A stretch of 64,000 nt of DNA from VFKU01 sp964620045 (GTDB lineage Bacteria > Hydrogenedentota > Hydrogenedentia > Hydrogenedentales > GCA-2746185). A model generated the notes under the pieces. That model was not told the DNA's origin. It was given only the letters and a program-made list of their open reading frames with translations, and searched no databases. Location of the stretch: the NCBI GenBank assembly GCA_964620045.1, contig CAZUJL010000022.1, positions 8,712 to 72,711 of the forward strand, read 5' to 3'. Positions 1 through 8,027 of this stretch are shown piece after piece (position 1 is the stretch's first letter; every line of letters begins with the position of its first letter). The translations under genes were made by a program, and so were the position numbers.

Positions 1-2045
1 ATCGGCGTTCCCGCGGATGACTGCGGGCTGCCGCCGAGCACTTCGGCCTGCGCCGTGAAACCACGCGGATCGATCGGTTGCAAGTTGGGACCGTAAAAAT
101 ACAACCGCAGATCGCCGGGCGCCGGCAACGCGGCTTCGACGCGATACTCGGTGCCTTCGATCGCTTCGAGCCAACCACCGTGCGGCGGTTCGGTGAAACC
201 CTGCTTGGCGGCCGGGTCTTGTGACGCCGCGGGCGGCGTAGGCCCGTTGAACGTGAAGTCGAAGGCTTCTTCCTCGCCGCCGAGCAAGACCTTGGCGGTA
301 AGCGTTTGCGGAAACACGGGATCCAGCCAGGCGGAAAGGTGATCGTCGCCGGGCAGGAACTGCGTCAACGGCACACTGCGCGCGCCGCCGTCCACCAGAA
401 GTTCCGCTTTGAAATTGCGCGGATCGATTGGCGCCATACGGTCGTCATAGATGTACAGCGAGAACGCGCCGGGCCGCGGCATTGTGCCTTGCACTTGGTG
501 GTAGCCATTCTTCGCGATGCGGATACGCTCCGGCTCCTGCGGCACGTCGATGGTCTCGGCGACCGCCTTGGTGGTTTCCGCGACCGTGCGGCCACCGCCC
601 AGTGCGTCGACGATTTCACCGCCGATGCCGCCCAGCATGCCGCCGCCTTGTTGCGGCTCCTTGGTCACGACGACGGGCGTGAGCTTGAGGTGATCGTCGA
701 GCGTGTAGTGGAAGTACATGTACAGCCGCTCGTCGAGATAACCCGGACCGGTCTTCACATCTTTTGGCGGACTGTTCGGATTCGACTCGTTCGCCTCGGT
801 GTTGTCGAGGTAGCTCGTCAGCACGAGCCGCGCGCCCTGCGGGGCGGCGACCGGCTCTGCGAAGCGATAACTCGTCGCCCACCGTTGCTGGTATCTCGGC
901 ACCCACGCGAGCGTGCGTTCGATGCCGTCGGGATAGAAGATTTCGATCTTAAGCTGCGTCGCCACGGGCCCCGCATGCGGCTCGATGGCGAGCAGGTGCG
1001 TGTTCTCGGTGAACACATACTCCACTTTCTTCTGCACTTTCTCGCCCACCTTCACCGCAAACGCGGGCGCTTCGGCGAGACGCGATTCGACCATCAAATC
1101 GAACTCTTCGTTGGGCGCGGCGAGGAACAGGCCGAGGCGCGTGTTGTCGCGGATTTCCTGCGACCAATCGGCCCACTCGGGGCGGACGTATTCGACACGC
1201 AGTTCGATGCTCGAGCCTTTGTACAGCTTGCGGCCGGCGGTTTGCGGATACATCACCGGGCCATCGCCCTTCACCCACTGGCCGAGGAAATGCGGACCGG
1301 CGGGCATGGGACGCATGCGCGTGATCTCGCGTTCTTTTTCGGTCGCGTAGGGATCGTAGGCGCCCTTGACCTCCATCTCGATCGCGGGCGGCTGGAAACC
1401 TTCGGGATCGTGGAGCCACGCGGTGACGCGGGCGACGTTTTGCGGATTGCCGACCAGAAATTCGTAGCCGGTGATGTAGGTATCCGCGGGAACATCGACG
1501 GCGATGAGGGCTTCGGCCGAATCGTAGACCTTGTCTTTCGGCACGACGTGGCCCTGCGGCAATGCGACGATCAGACCGGGCGCGCCCAGCGACCATGTAG
1601 GCTCGGCGAATTCCTCCGGCGGTGGCAGATTGCGGTATGGGCCTTGGGGACCACCGCCGCGAATCCAGGCAATGACCATGTCTTTTTCTTCGCTCGTTAG
1701 CGCGCGCGAGTTTTCGAAATGGCCGAAGCGATCGTCCGCGTTCCAGGGCGGCATGCGGCCGAGCATGATCTCGTCTTCGATCTGGGCGGCCCATGCGCGT
1801 GCGCCGGGCTTTGTATCGGTACCGTAGACCGTTAAGTCCACGTAATCCGGCGCGAGGCCGCCGGGGTGGTGGCAAGGCATGCACTTCTGGATGAAGATCG
1901 GCCGGATGGTCTCGCTCCAGGTAACGTCGGTGGTAATCCTGGTGTGGGCGGAGGCCGGAATCGGCGCGATATACAAGGAAAGGGCTGCCAAGCCCACTGC
2001 GGCGAGGGCGATGGCCGTCAAAATCAGGAATTTCGGTCGTTTCAT
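1..2045 (-). CDS. Secreted cytochrome c protein, copper-site-less paralogue of the type II copper monooxygenases (partial)
   Basis: The gene begins at an ATG at 2045 and runs off the left edge without a stop. Residues 1-33 form a signal peptide. CMPCH at residues 55-59 is a c-type heme site, and a GRMPPW segment about 40 residues later is shared with the three monooxygenases at 12-20 kb. The remainder aligns with their copper-monooxygenase fold, including a YPDG segment and the following beta strands. The copper ligands are missing: no HH pair, EY in place of HY, and PHAG in place of PHMH. It is therefore probably a periplasmic heme protein that kept the fold but lost copper chemistry. It lies 95 bp downstream of the DUF342 gene. 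The family assignment is by eye; loss of the ligands is direct. Confidence 0.8.
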   Translation of the reverse strand, partial: MKRPKFLILTAIALAAVGLAALSLYIAPIPASAHTRITTDVTWSETIRPIFIQKCMPCHHPGGLAPDYVDLTVYGTDTKPGARAWAAQIEDEIMLGRMPPWNADDRFGHFENSRALTSEEKDMVIAWIRGGGPQGPYRNLPPPEEFAEPTWSLGAPGLIVALPQGHVVPKDKVYDSAEALIAVDVPADTYITGYEFLVGNPQNVARVTAWLHDPEGFQPPAIEMEVKGAYDPYATEKEREITRMRPMPAGPHFLGQWVKGDGPVMYPQTAGRKLYKGSSIELRVEYVRPEWADWSQEIRDNTRLGLFLAAPNEEFDLMVESRLAEAPAFAVKVGEKVQKKVEYVFTENTHLLAIEPHAGPVATQLKIEIFYPDGIERTLAWVPRYQQRWATSYRFAEPVAAPQGARLVLTSYLDNTEANESNPNSPPKDVKTGPGYLDERLYMYFHYTLDDHLKLTPVVVTKEPQQGGGMLGGIGGEIVDALGGGRTVAETTKAVAETIDVPQEPERIRIAKNGYHQVQGTMPRPGAFSLYIYDDRMAPIDPRNFKAELLVDGGARSVPLTQFLPGDDHLSAWLDPVFPQTLTAKVLLGGEEEAFDFTFNGPTPPAASQDPAAKQGFTEPPHGGWLEAIEGTEYRVEAALPAPGDLRLYFYGPNLQPIDPRGFTAQAEVLGGSPQSSAGTP

Positions 2046-2140
2046 TACTGCATTTCCCCGGTTTCCAATTGGATCTGAACCCAAATATACGGGTCGGGGT
2101 TCCCGAAATTCATGTTTCGCCGCGCGGGGCGGCCAGATTG

Positions 2141-4165
2141 CTAGACCTTGGCGAGTTCGGCTTCCTCGGCCTGCTCGAAGGGTTCCTCGGCGATCATGCT
2201 GCCGATGCAGACGTAGCGCGTGGGGTTGCCGCCGGAGGAAGTGATCAAGCGGGTGCCGCCGCGGGGGACTTCTTCGTTGGGCATCGTGATGTAGGCTGGA
2301 TCGGTGTAGAACTTGGCCTTGTTCTCGAAGCAGCCCTCGACCGTGATGCGGTGGCCGGCGGAATCGCCGGCTTCGATCCGCATCTGGTACTGCTTCCAGA
2401 CCACGTCGCGCGCGGCATCGAAGTCTTTCTGCAGGCGGTCCGATTCATCTTTGTATTTTTTGGCGGCCATGAGGCGCTTTTCGATCGTCCGTGTCATCAG
2501 GGTGACGAAGGGCGTGTCGATGCGCTTCTTGAGCCGTTCGCTGGCGCCGCGTTCACCGGCTTTCTTGAGCAGGCGCTGGAGCGTGAGCACGCGGGAGCGG
2601 CCTTGGGCCTCTTCGATCAGTTCCTTCGCCTCGATCGACTTACGAATGTTCTCGCGGCCGAGGCGAATGGTCTCTTCCAGCGCGATGAATTCCTGCCGCC
2701 AGTGCTGGAGTTTTTCACCGATGTCGGCCAATGCGGAACTCATCAGCTTCCGGTTTCCGCGCACGCCGCGCAGGCGCTTCCGCGATTCGGCGACTTGATC
2801 GTAGGATTCCGTCAGCGTTGCGTCGTTTGGTTGCTCGCTGATGATTTGCTTCATTTCGCCGTCGAGCCGATCGAAGAAATCCGGTTCGGCCGCGGCCTCT
2901 TCCTCTTCGCCGGTGCCGTCGATCTTGGCTTCGGCTTCCGCGTACAGCGCGCGCAGGCCGAGCAGCACGCGGTTCAAAACATCCAAGCGCCGTTGCGCGG
3001 AGAGCACATCGCCGGCCATCTGACCCGCGGCATCGCCGGCGAGGATGTAGGTCAGCGCGGTTTCGGCGGCGTCTTCGGCTTCTTTCAGCACGAGTTGAAG
3101 TTGCTGGCGAGCGCATTGCAGTTCGGCGCGCGTGCGGAGTGCGCGCGTGACGTCGATCGTCATCTGCTTGCCGGGATTCTCGCCGTAATCCTTGCACGAA
3201 AGGCTGCGGCGGAAGACGATGTCGAGCGTGGCATCGGGCAAGGATCGGAACATGGCGGACTCAACCCGCAGCGACGAGTGCATCTCGCCCGCTTCGATGC
3301 ATTCGGCGACCTTAATCGTCGGCGCGAGGAAGCGGCAGCGCGAGGCGCGCTCGCTGACTTTGATCGTGTTGCCGGCGAATACCAGCTTGGTGCCCGCGGC
3401 ACGGCGGCAGTGCACCCAGCCGCGCTTGGCGACGATCATGGAGCCGTCGACGATATTGCGCGCGCGCACGTCGCCATTGCGGCTGATCACGACGCCGGAG
3501 ATGTTTTCGAGCACTTCGCAGGTGCCGCTGACGGCGACACGGCCGATGACGAAGCCGTCGACGACGCAGGCGCCGTCCTCGACGACGAGCGTGGTGTTTT
3601 GCGGCACGTCGCCGAGCACGCGGACGTGGCCGCTGTGTACCATCACGGGCCCGCGCGAGGGGAGTTCCACGCCGGCGATGACGCGCACTTCGCGCGCTTG
3701 CGCGGCGAGGATGTCTTGCGCGCGGATGACGAGGAAGCGCGCGGACAAGGCGGGCGTGCCGACGACGGCGGGCATGCCGGCGCGGCGTGCGGCGATGCGG
3801 GCGCGGCGTGGCGCGATCGCGCGGCGCACACGCTCGAAGGTAACGGGATTTTGTGCGGCGTGCGCGAACCCGTGAACTGCTTCGAGCAGATCGAGTTCGT
3901 CGCGGCTCATTTTGTCGACTTCGTCTCTTTCGAGACGGTCGATTAGTTCGCGCAACAGTGTTTGGCTGCGGCGGCCTTCGGAGTTCGGCTTTGCGTGATC
4001 GGAGGCGGAGAGCCAGCGCTCAAGGCGGCCTGGTAATTTTTCGATACCCTCGAGGGGTTCTTTGTCGGCGCCGCCATTGGAAAGCCACACTTGGCAGAGG
4101 GCCGCGTCCTGGATACCGAGCAGGGCGAGCGCCTCGTCGTCCATCGACAAGACGTGCTCCACCAA
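2141..4165 (-). CDS. FapA-like (DUF342) polymer-forming beta-helix protein
   Basis: About 674 residues read from a TTG at 4165. The central part (about residues 140-300) is a ladder of short beta-strand repeats with recurring VxG and VxGxV turns, typical of FapA/DUF342 and bactofilin-like beta-helices. A long charged coiled-coil-like region (about 310-580) follows. Such proteins are cytoplasmic or membrane-associated scaffolds of unknown activity. The start is doubtful. Good coding sequence continues upstream in this frame (LVIAPRDNIRR) without a normal start codon. A well-placed AAGGGGG and GTG lie at 4230 in another frame, separated from it by a run of five C at 4199-4203. A one-base indel there would join the two. 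Confidence 0.7.
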   Translation of the reverse strand: MVEHVLSMDDEALALLGIQDAALCQVWLSNGGADKEPLEGIEKLPGRLERWLSASDHAKPNSEGRRSQTLLRELIDRLERDEVDKMSRDELDLLEAVHGFAHAAQNPVTFERVRRAIAPRRARIAARRAGMPAVVGTPALSARFLVIRAQDILAAQAREVRVIAGVELPSRGPVMVHSGHVRVLGDVPQNTTLVVEDGACVVDGFVIGRVAVSGTCEVLENISGVVISRNGDVRARNIVDGSMIVAKRGWVHCRRAAGTKLVFAGNTIKVSERASRCRFLAPTIKVAECIEAGEMHSSLRVESAMFRSLPDATLDIVFRRSLSCKDYGENPGKQMTIDVTRALRTRAELQCARQQLQLVLKEAEDAAETALTYILAGDAAGQMAGDVLSAQRRLDVLNRVLLGLRALYAEAEAKIDGTGEEEEAAAEPDFFDRLDGEMKQIISEQPNDATLTESYDQVAESRKRLRGVRGNRKLMSSALADIGEKLQHWRQEFIALEETIRLGRENIRKSIEAKELIEEAQGRSRVLTLQRLLKKAGERGASERLKKRIDTPFVTLMTRTIEKRLMAAKKYKDESDRLQKDFDAARDVVWKQYQMRIEAGDSAGHRITVEGCFENKAKFYTDPAYITMPNEEVPRGGTRLITSSGGNPTRYVCIGSMIAEEPFEQAEEAELAKV

Positions 4166-4294
4166 TCGGCGAATGTTGTCGCGCGGTGCGATGACGAGCC
4201 CCCTTGAACGGTCGCGGAATATTCCGTCACCCGTTCCCCCTTGATTACTAACCTATTGTGCGGTAAATCGGGTTGCGTCGCAAGAGAAATCTGG

Positions 4295-5188
4295 TCAGAT
4301 TAGTTTGATGGCCTTCAGACGGCTCCGCAAATCCCGCTTTTCTATGGCGGTCATTTCTCGCTGCGGTGGGCGGACGAAACCGGTCTCGTGGCCGAGCAGG
4401 CGGACCGCCTCTTTGTAGGTGGAAATCATGGCGCCGCCGCCGAGCGCGGTGCAGACTGCGTTCAGCTTGTGCTGCGTGGCGAGCGCGCGGTCGAGTTTGC
4501 CTTTCTTCACGTCGTCGTAAATCGAGAGGAAGAGCTCGGGGGTGACGTTGGCCGTCAGCGCAACCGAACCGGCGGCCCCGGTGAGGTAAGCCTGATACGA
4601 GAACTCGTCGGCGCCGTTGATCACGACGAAGCCTTTGGGTGCGCCGGCGATTACCTTGGTGAGGTGGCCGATGTCGCCGCTGCTGTCCTTCATGCCGACG
4701 ATGCAGTCGAAGTCATTCGCGAGGCGGTGGATCAGCGCGGGCGACATGGTGTTGCCGGTGTAGCGCGGGATGTTGTAGAGCATCTGCGGCATTTCGGGGA
4801 CGGCCTTGGCGACGTGCGCGAAGTGGCCGTAGAGCGATTCGTCGTCGTAGCGGTAGAAGCCGGGCGCGTAGATGGCGGCGGCGTGTGCGCCGATTTCGTG
4901 CGCGTGGCGCGTGAGGTCGATGGTCTGCGGCACGTCGAGGCAGCCGGTCTGCACGACGACTTTAATTTGGCGGCCGACGGCGTCCATATATACGCAGGCG
5001 AGTTGCTTGCGCTCTTCGGCGGACATCAGCAGGCCTTCGCCGCTGGAGCCGGCCATGAAAATGCCGTGCACGCCTTTCTTCGCGAGGGTTTCGGCCCAGG
5101 CGGCGGCTTTGTCGAAATCGATCTCGGTGCCGCCCTTCTTAAACGGGGTCAGAATTGCGGGCAGAATCCCCTCAAGCTTGAACTTCAT
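4295..5188 (-). CDS. DapA/NanA-family aldolase (dihydrodipicolinate synthase family)
   Basis: A 297-residue class I aldolase of the dihydrodipicolinate synthase / N-acetylneuraminate lyase superfamily. The family motifs are present: GSSGEG near residue 50, the catalytic tyrosine Y138 in YNIPRY, and the Schiff-base lysine K167 in VGMKDSSGD. Length is normal. The ATG at 5188 is preceded by GGAGG about 10 bases upstream, so it is preferred to the in-frame GTG at 5206. Members act on 2-oxo acids such as pyruvate condensed with an aldehyde or sugar acid. The substrate cannot be told from sequence and no lysine biosynthesis gene is adjacent, so a catabolic sugar-acid role is as likely as DapA. Confidence 0.85.
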   Translation of the reverse strand: MKFKLEGILPAILTPFKKGGTEIDFDKAAAWAETLAKKGVHGIFMAGSSGEGLLMSAEERKQLACVYMDAVGRQIKVVVQTGCLDVPQTIDLTRHAHEIGAHAAAIYAPGFYRYDDESLYGHFAHVAKAVPEMPQMLYNIPRYTGNTMSPALIHRLANDFDCIVGMKDSSGDIGHLTKVIAGAPKGFVVINGADEFSYQAYLTGAAGSVALTANVTPELFLSIYDDVKKGKLDRALATQHKLNAVCTALGGGAMISTYKEAVRLLGHETGFVRPPQREMTAIEKRDLRSRLKAIKLI

Positions 5189-5268
5189 TGCGCGCACATC
5201 CTCCACGGAGAGCCAAGAGGGTACGATCTGGTACCGTAACCCGTCAACATTTTACGGTTCACAGAACG

Positions 5269-5862
5269 ATGGCAGAACGCTTCCTCACACATTCGACACC
5301 GGCGCTCATCGCGGCGAACGCCGTCGCGATCGTGGTGGCCACGGTCGGCGGCTGGTCGCTGGGCGACTTGTTCCGGCTATACCTCATTGAGCTTGTGGCG
5401 GTCGGCGTGATCACGCTGGGCCAGATCCACCGCGCGAGCAAACCCGGCGCATTCGCGAAGTCGCAGGGCTATCTATTGATCTTTTTTGTTGCACACTACG
5501 GCAGCTTCTGCGTCTTTTACCTCGCGCTGCTACCGCGGATTGTGGCTGATTTTGGAGCGGTCGCGGTGAATTTCTGGATCGTGGTGATCGTGCCGGCCGT
5601 CGCGTTCGCCGTCGCGCATGCTGTGTCGTTCGTAAGCGATTATCTCCCGCGCGAAGCGTCGCGGATATCCAGCCTGCAGGCGATGGCGCTGCCGTATGCG
5701 CGCGAGCTTCCGGTGCATGTTCCGTTGATTCTCGCGGCGGCGTTTCTGTCCGGCGTCATTCCCGCGCACCAGGCGGCAATTGGGTTCGCGCTTGGGAAAA
5801 CGGCCATCGATGTGTTCGCGCACATCACGCTGCACCGGCGGTTGACGGCTTACGCGACGTGA
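5269..5862 (+). CDS. Integral membrane protein, DUF6498-like
   Basis: A 197-residue hydrophobic protein with about five membrane segments. It contains SLGDLFRLYLIELVAVG near the N-terminus, a later HYGSFCVFY segment and an FAHITLHRR C-terminus, a layout resembling the uncharacterised DUF6498 family. No function is known. An in-frame ATG at 5188 would add 27 polar residues and overlap the divergent aldolase start, so 5269 is used. It is divergent from the aldolase and followed by a 168-bp gap holding a dispersed hairpin repeat. Confidence 0.6.
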   Translation: MAERFLTHSTPALIAANAVAIVVATVGGWSLGDLFRLYLIELVAVGVITLGQIHRASKPGAFAKSQGYLLIFFVAHYGSFCVFYLALLPRIVADFGAVAVNFWIVVIVPAVAFAVAHAVSFVSDYLPREASRISSLQAMALPYARELPVHVPLILAAAFLSGVIPAHQAAIGFALGKTAIDVFAHITLHRRLTAYAT

Positions 5863-5953
5863 ATGATCCCGCGCTGCGTGTCCCTTCATATCCCTCTATA
5901 TAGCTGACCGCTCGTTGCACTCGCTGGAAACACTGGTTGCGGGACAAGGGGTC

Positions 5954-5980
5954 AAGCGGCGGGACGCCGCTTCCACATTA
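5954..5980. repeat. Dispersed 27-bp repeat R1, copy 1
   Basis: AAGCGGCGGGACGCCGCTTC followed by CACATTA. The first part folds as a GCGGC/GCCGC hairpin. Near-identical copies occur at 43874-43900 and 62664-62690. The copy lies in the 5863-6030 gap, in which I see no other feature. Confidence 0.75.
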
Positions 5981-6030
5981 GGGGCGCGAAACAAGGGGTT
6001 TTGAAATTCTGGTTTTGCGAAGTTCAGATA

Positions 6031-8013
6031 TTAAGGCGCAGTTACGCCGATTCGGGCGATGCCGTTGACGGATTGGATTGTCATGGCTTTGTCGATGGTT
6101 GGGGTTTCGGCAGATTCGGCATCGGCGGTGTCACCCTTGATGTTGATGGTGCCGCCAGAATCTATAAGGGTGATCACCTCGGTCAATGTATTGAAGGGGT
6201 GAGTTTCGATCCCGGCTTCGGGCCCAATCGCGGCGAAGTCGATCCACATGATGTCGGTGGGCGGGAAACTGGCGGCGTTTAGAACGCCGGTGCCGGCAGC
6301 GACCTCTCCACCGTCTCCGAAGCCATCGCCGTCGGTATCGAATAACAGCGGGTTGATGCCGAAAACGCTTTCGACCAGATTGCTGAGGCCGTCGCCGTCG
6401 TAGTCGTTTTGGCCGTCGGCGACTCCGTCTGGACTATTCGCGCCGTTGTTGCCGGTGGTGTCGCCGAGGAAGGCATCAAAGGGATTTTGGACTCCGGGCG
6501 TACCCGGATCGAGGTCTACTGATTCTACGGCATCGGATACGCCATCACCATCGGTGTCGGTTTCAGAAGGTGCGCCGAAACTTGATGCGCTGATGGGGTT
6601 GTAGCCGAAAGTGAACTCGTCTTCGTTGTTCATGCCGTCGTTGTCCCAATCGTTCCAGCCGTCGATGAGGCTGTCGGACGCGGTGACGAAGTTGTCGGAG
6701 GTGGAGTCGGCGTTTGATGGGTTGAAGGGGTTTTGCGTTCCGGAAATTGCGGAGTCGAGATCGCGGGTTTCGTCATTGTCGGCAATGCGATCGTTGTCGG
6801 TGTCCGGGCCACGACCGACGCCGGATAGAATTACTGTCCTTGTACCTGACGAGGCCCCGCTGTAAGGAATGCTTAGAGAAGCCGTTCGAAGGCCAGAAGC
6901 AGATGGCTCGAATCGAACTACGATGTTGCGAACAGATCGTCCGGCGACTGTTCCACTGCTACCTCCACTGAGTATGGCGAAATCACTTGCGTGGGTTCCG
7001 GAGATGCCAATAGAAGAGACCGACAGGGAACCTATCTGCAAATTCGCAAAAACAACTGTACGTTGTTGACCTAATGAGCTGGGGCTCGCAGCAGGAAAAA
7101 CAACAACCTGTGGCGCCAGTGGCGAATTGACTTGCCAACCCAAGTCCCTCATTACAGGAACGCTGAGATCAAGATCGTTAAAGAAGGCGAACCCGGGCAC
7201 CGTTTTTTGCATAAGCAAAACCGGTGAATGAGCTGTATGCCAATGATGAACAACTTGTTGCAAATCAGGATGAGTGTGAACCATGGGAAGAGTACCGAAA
7301 TCCGTGGAGATTACCCCGGGGCCACCATGAGCGCCGGCAAACGGTGCTGTTGTGGTTCCTCCAAAAAAGATATCACCCAGTTGCATGGCGTCAAGGCGAA
7401 AGCCGCCATTTGTAGCCGGGCTAGAGGTTACAAATGAATCAAAAATACTTCCATCATCTGCGAAGCCAACAAATAGTCGTTGATCGTAAATGCTTGGAAT
7501 GTTTCCTCCAAACAGTCCGTTGGACGTAGTCACTCTCGAACGAAATCCAAAACTATGCCCGAGCTCATGTAGCGCAACAGTCACGAAATTAGTCAAGCTA
7601 AAATCACCAGCGCCATCGAGTTTAAAATAAAAATTTTCTCCAGTATGAAATCGGACACGGGCATGGTAGCCGATATAGTCACCCGTACTTGGGGTATAGT
7701 TTTCGTCGTCTATTTGACTCGCCAAAGCCGCTGGATATCCTATATCTGGCAAGCCATTGATAGTCAGAAACTCCTGTGTGGGCCGACCTTCCCCTGGAGG
7801 AGAATCGATGGCAGATAAATCCTCAAACGAGGCGTGAATTTTAATAGGAATCGTTCCTTCCAACGACCGCTCCCATATTTTCATCGCATGTTCGAAAGCT
7901 ATTTTCGCCTCATCTGGAAATGGGCCGAAATAGTCTGCAGACATAACAGCCTGTCCACTGACTGGAACACAAATCAGGAGCGAGAGCACGAAGCTGAGGT
8001 GCCTTACAAACAT
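6031..8013 (-). CDS. Secreted zinc metalloprotease with choice-of-anchor-like domain and thrombospondin type 3 repeats
   Basis: A 660-residue exported protein with a signal peptide at about residues 1-21. HELGH at residues 149-153, followed by SFGF, is a zincin HExxH site like that of matrixin-related bacterial proteases; the usual third histidine at HxxGxxH is absent, so another ligand must serve. Residues about 320-400 resemble the choice-of-anchor D type beta domain. Residues about 405-580 carry at least four acidic DxDGDG-type repeats that should bind calcium. The last 70 residues (GGTINIKG and following) look like the beginning of a right-handed beta helix that stops early. AAGGA precedes the ATG. 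It is the second gene of an operon, 14 bp behind the TolB-like gene. Confidence 0.75.
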   Translation of the reverse strand: MFVRHLSFVLSLLICVPVSGQAVMSADYFGPFPDEAKIAFEHAMKIWERSLEGTIPIKIHASFEDLSAIDSPPGEGRPTQEFLTINGLPDIGYPAALASQIDDENYTPSTGDYIGYHARVRFHTGENFYFKLDGAGDFSLTNFVTVALHELGHSFGFRSRVTTSNGLFGGNIPSIYDQRLFVGFADDGSIFDSFVTSSPATNGGFRLDAMQLGDIFFGGTTTAPFAGAHGGPGVISTDFGTLPMVHTHPDLQQVVHHWHTAHSPVLLMQKTVPGFAFFNDLDLSVPVMRDLGWQVNSPLAPQVVVFPAASPSSLGQQRTVVFANLQIGSLSVSSIGISGTHASDFAILSGGSSGTVAGRSVRNIVVRFEPSASGLRTASLSIPYSGASSGTRTVILSGVGRGPDTDNDRIADNDETRDLDSAISGTQNPFNPSNADSTSDNFVTASDSLIDGWNDWDNDGMNNEDEFTFGYNPISASSFGAPSETDTDGDGVSDAVESVDLDPGTPGVQNPFDAFLGDTTGNNGANSPDGVADGQNDYDGDGLSNLVESVFGINPLLFDTDGDGFGDGGEVAAGTGVLNAASFPPTDIMWIDFAAIGPEAGIETHPFNTLTEVITLIDSGGTINIKGDTADAESAETPTIDKAMTIQSVNGIARIGVTAP

Positions 8014-8027
8014 AGGAAATCCTTGGA

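Noticed and set aside
306..1700. A 464-codon plus-strand frame opposite the cytochrome c gene at the left edge
   Set aside because: The minus-strand frame carries a signal peptide, heme site and family similarity; the plus frame has shadow-type composition.
2069..3946. A 625-codon plus-strand frame opposite the DUF342 gene
   Set aside because: The sequence is G/A/H/D-rich without motif or ribosome site; the minus-strand beta-helix pattern is convincing.
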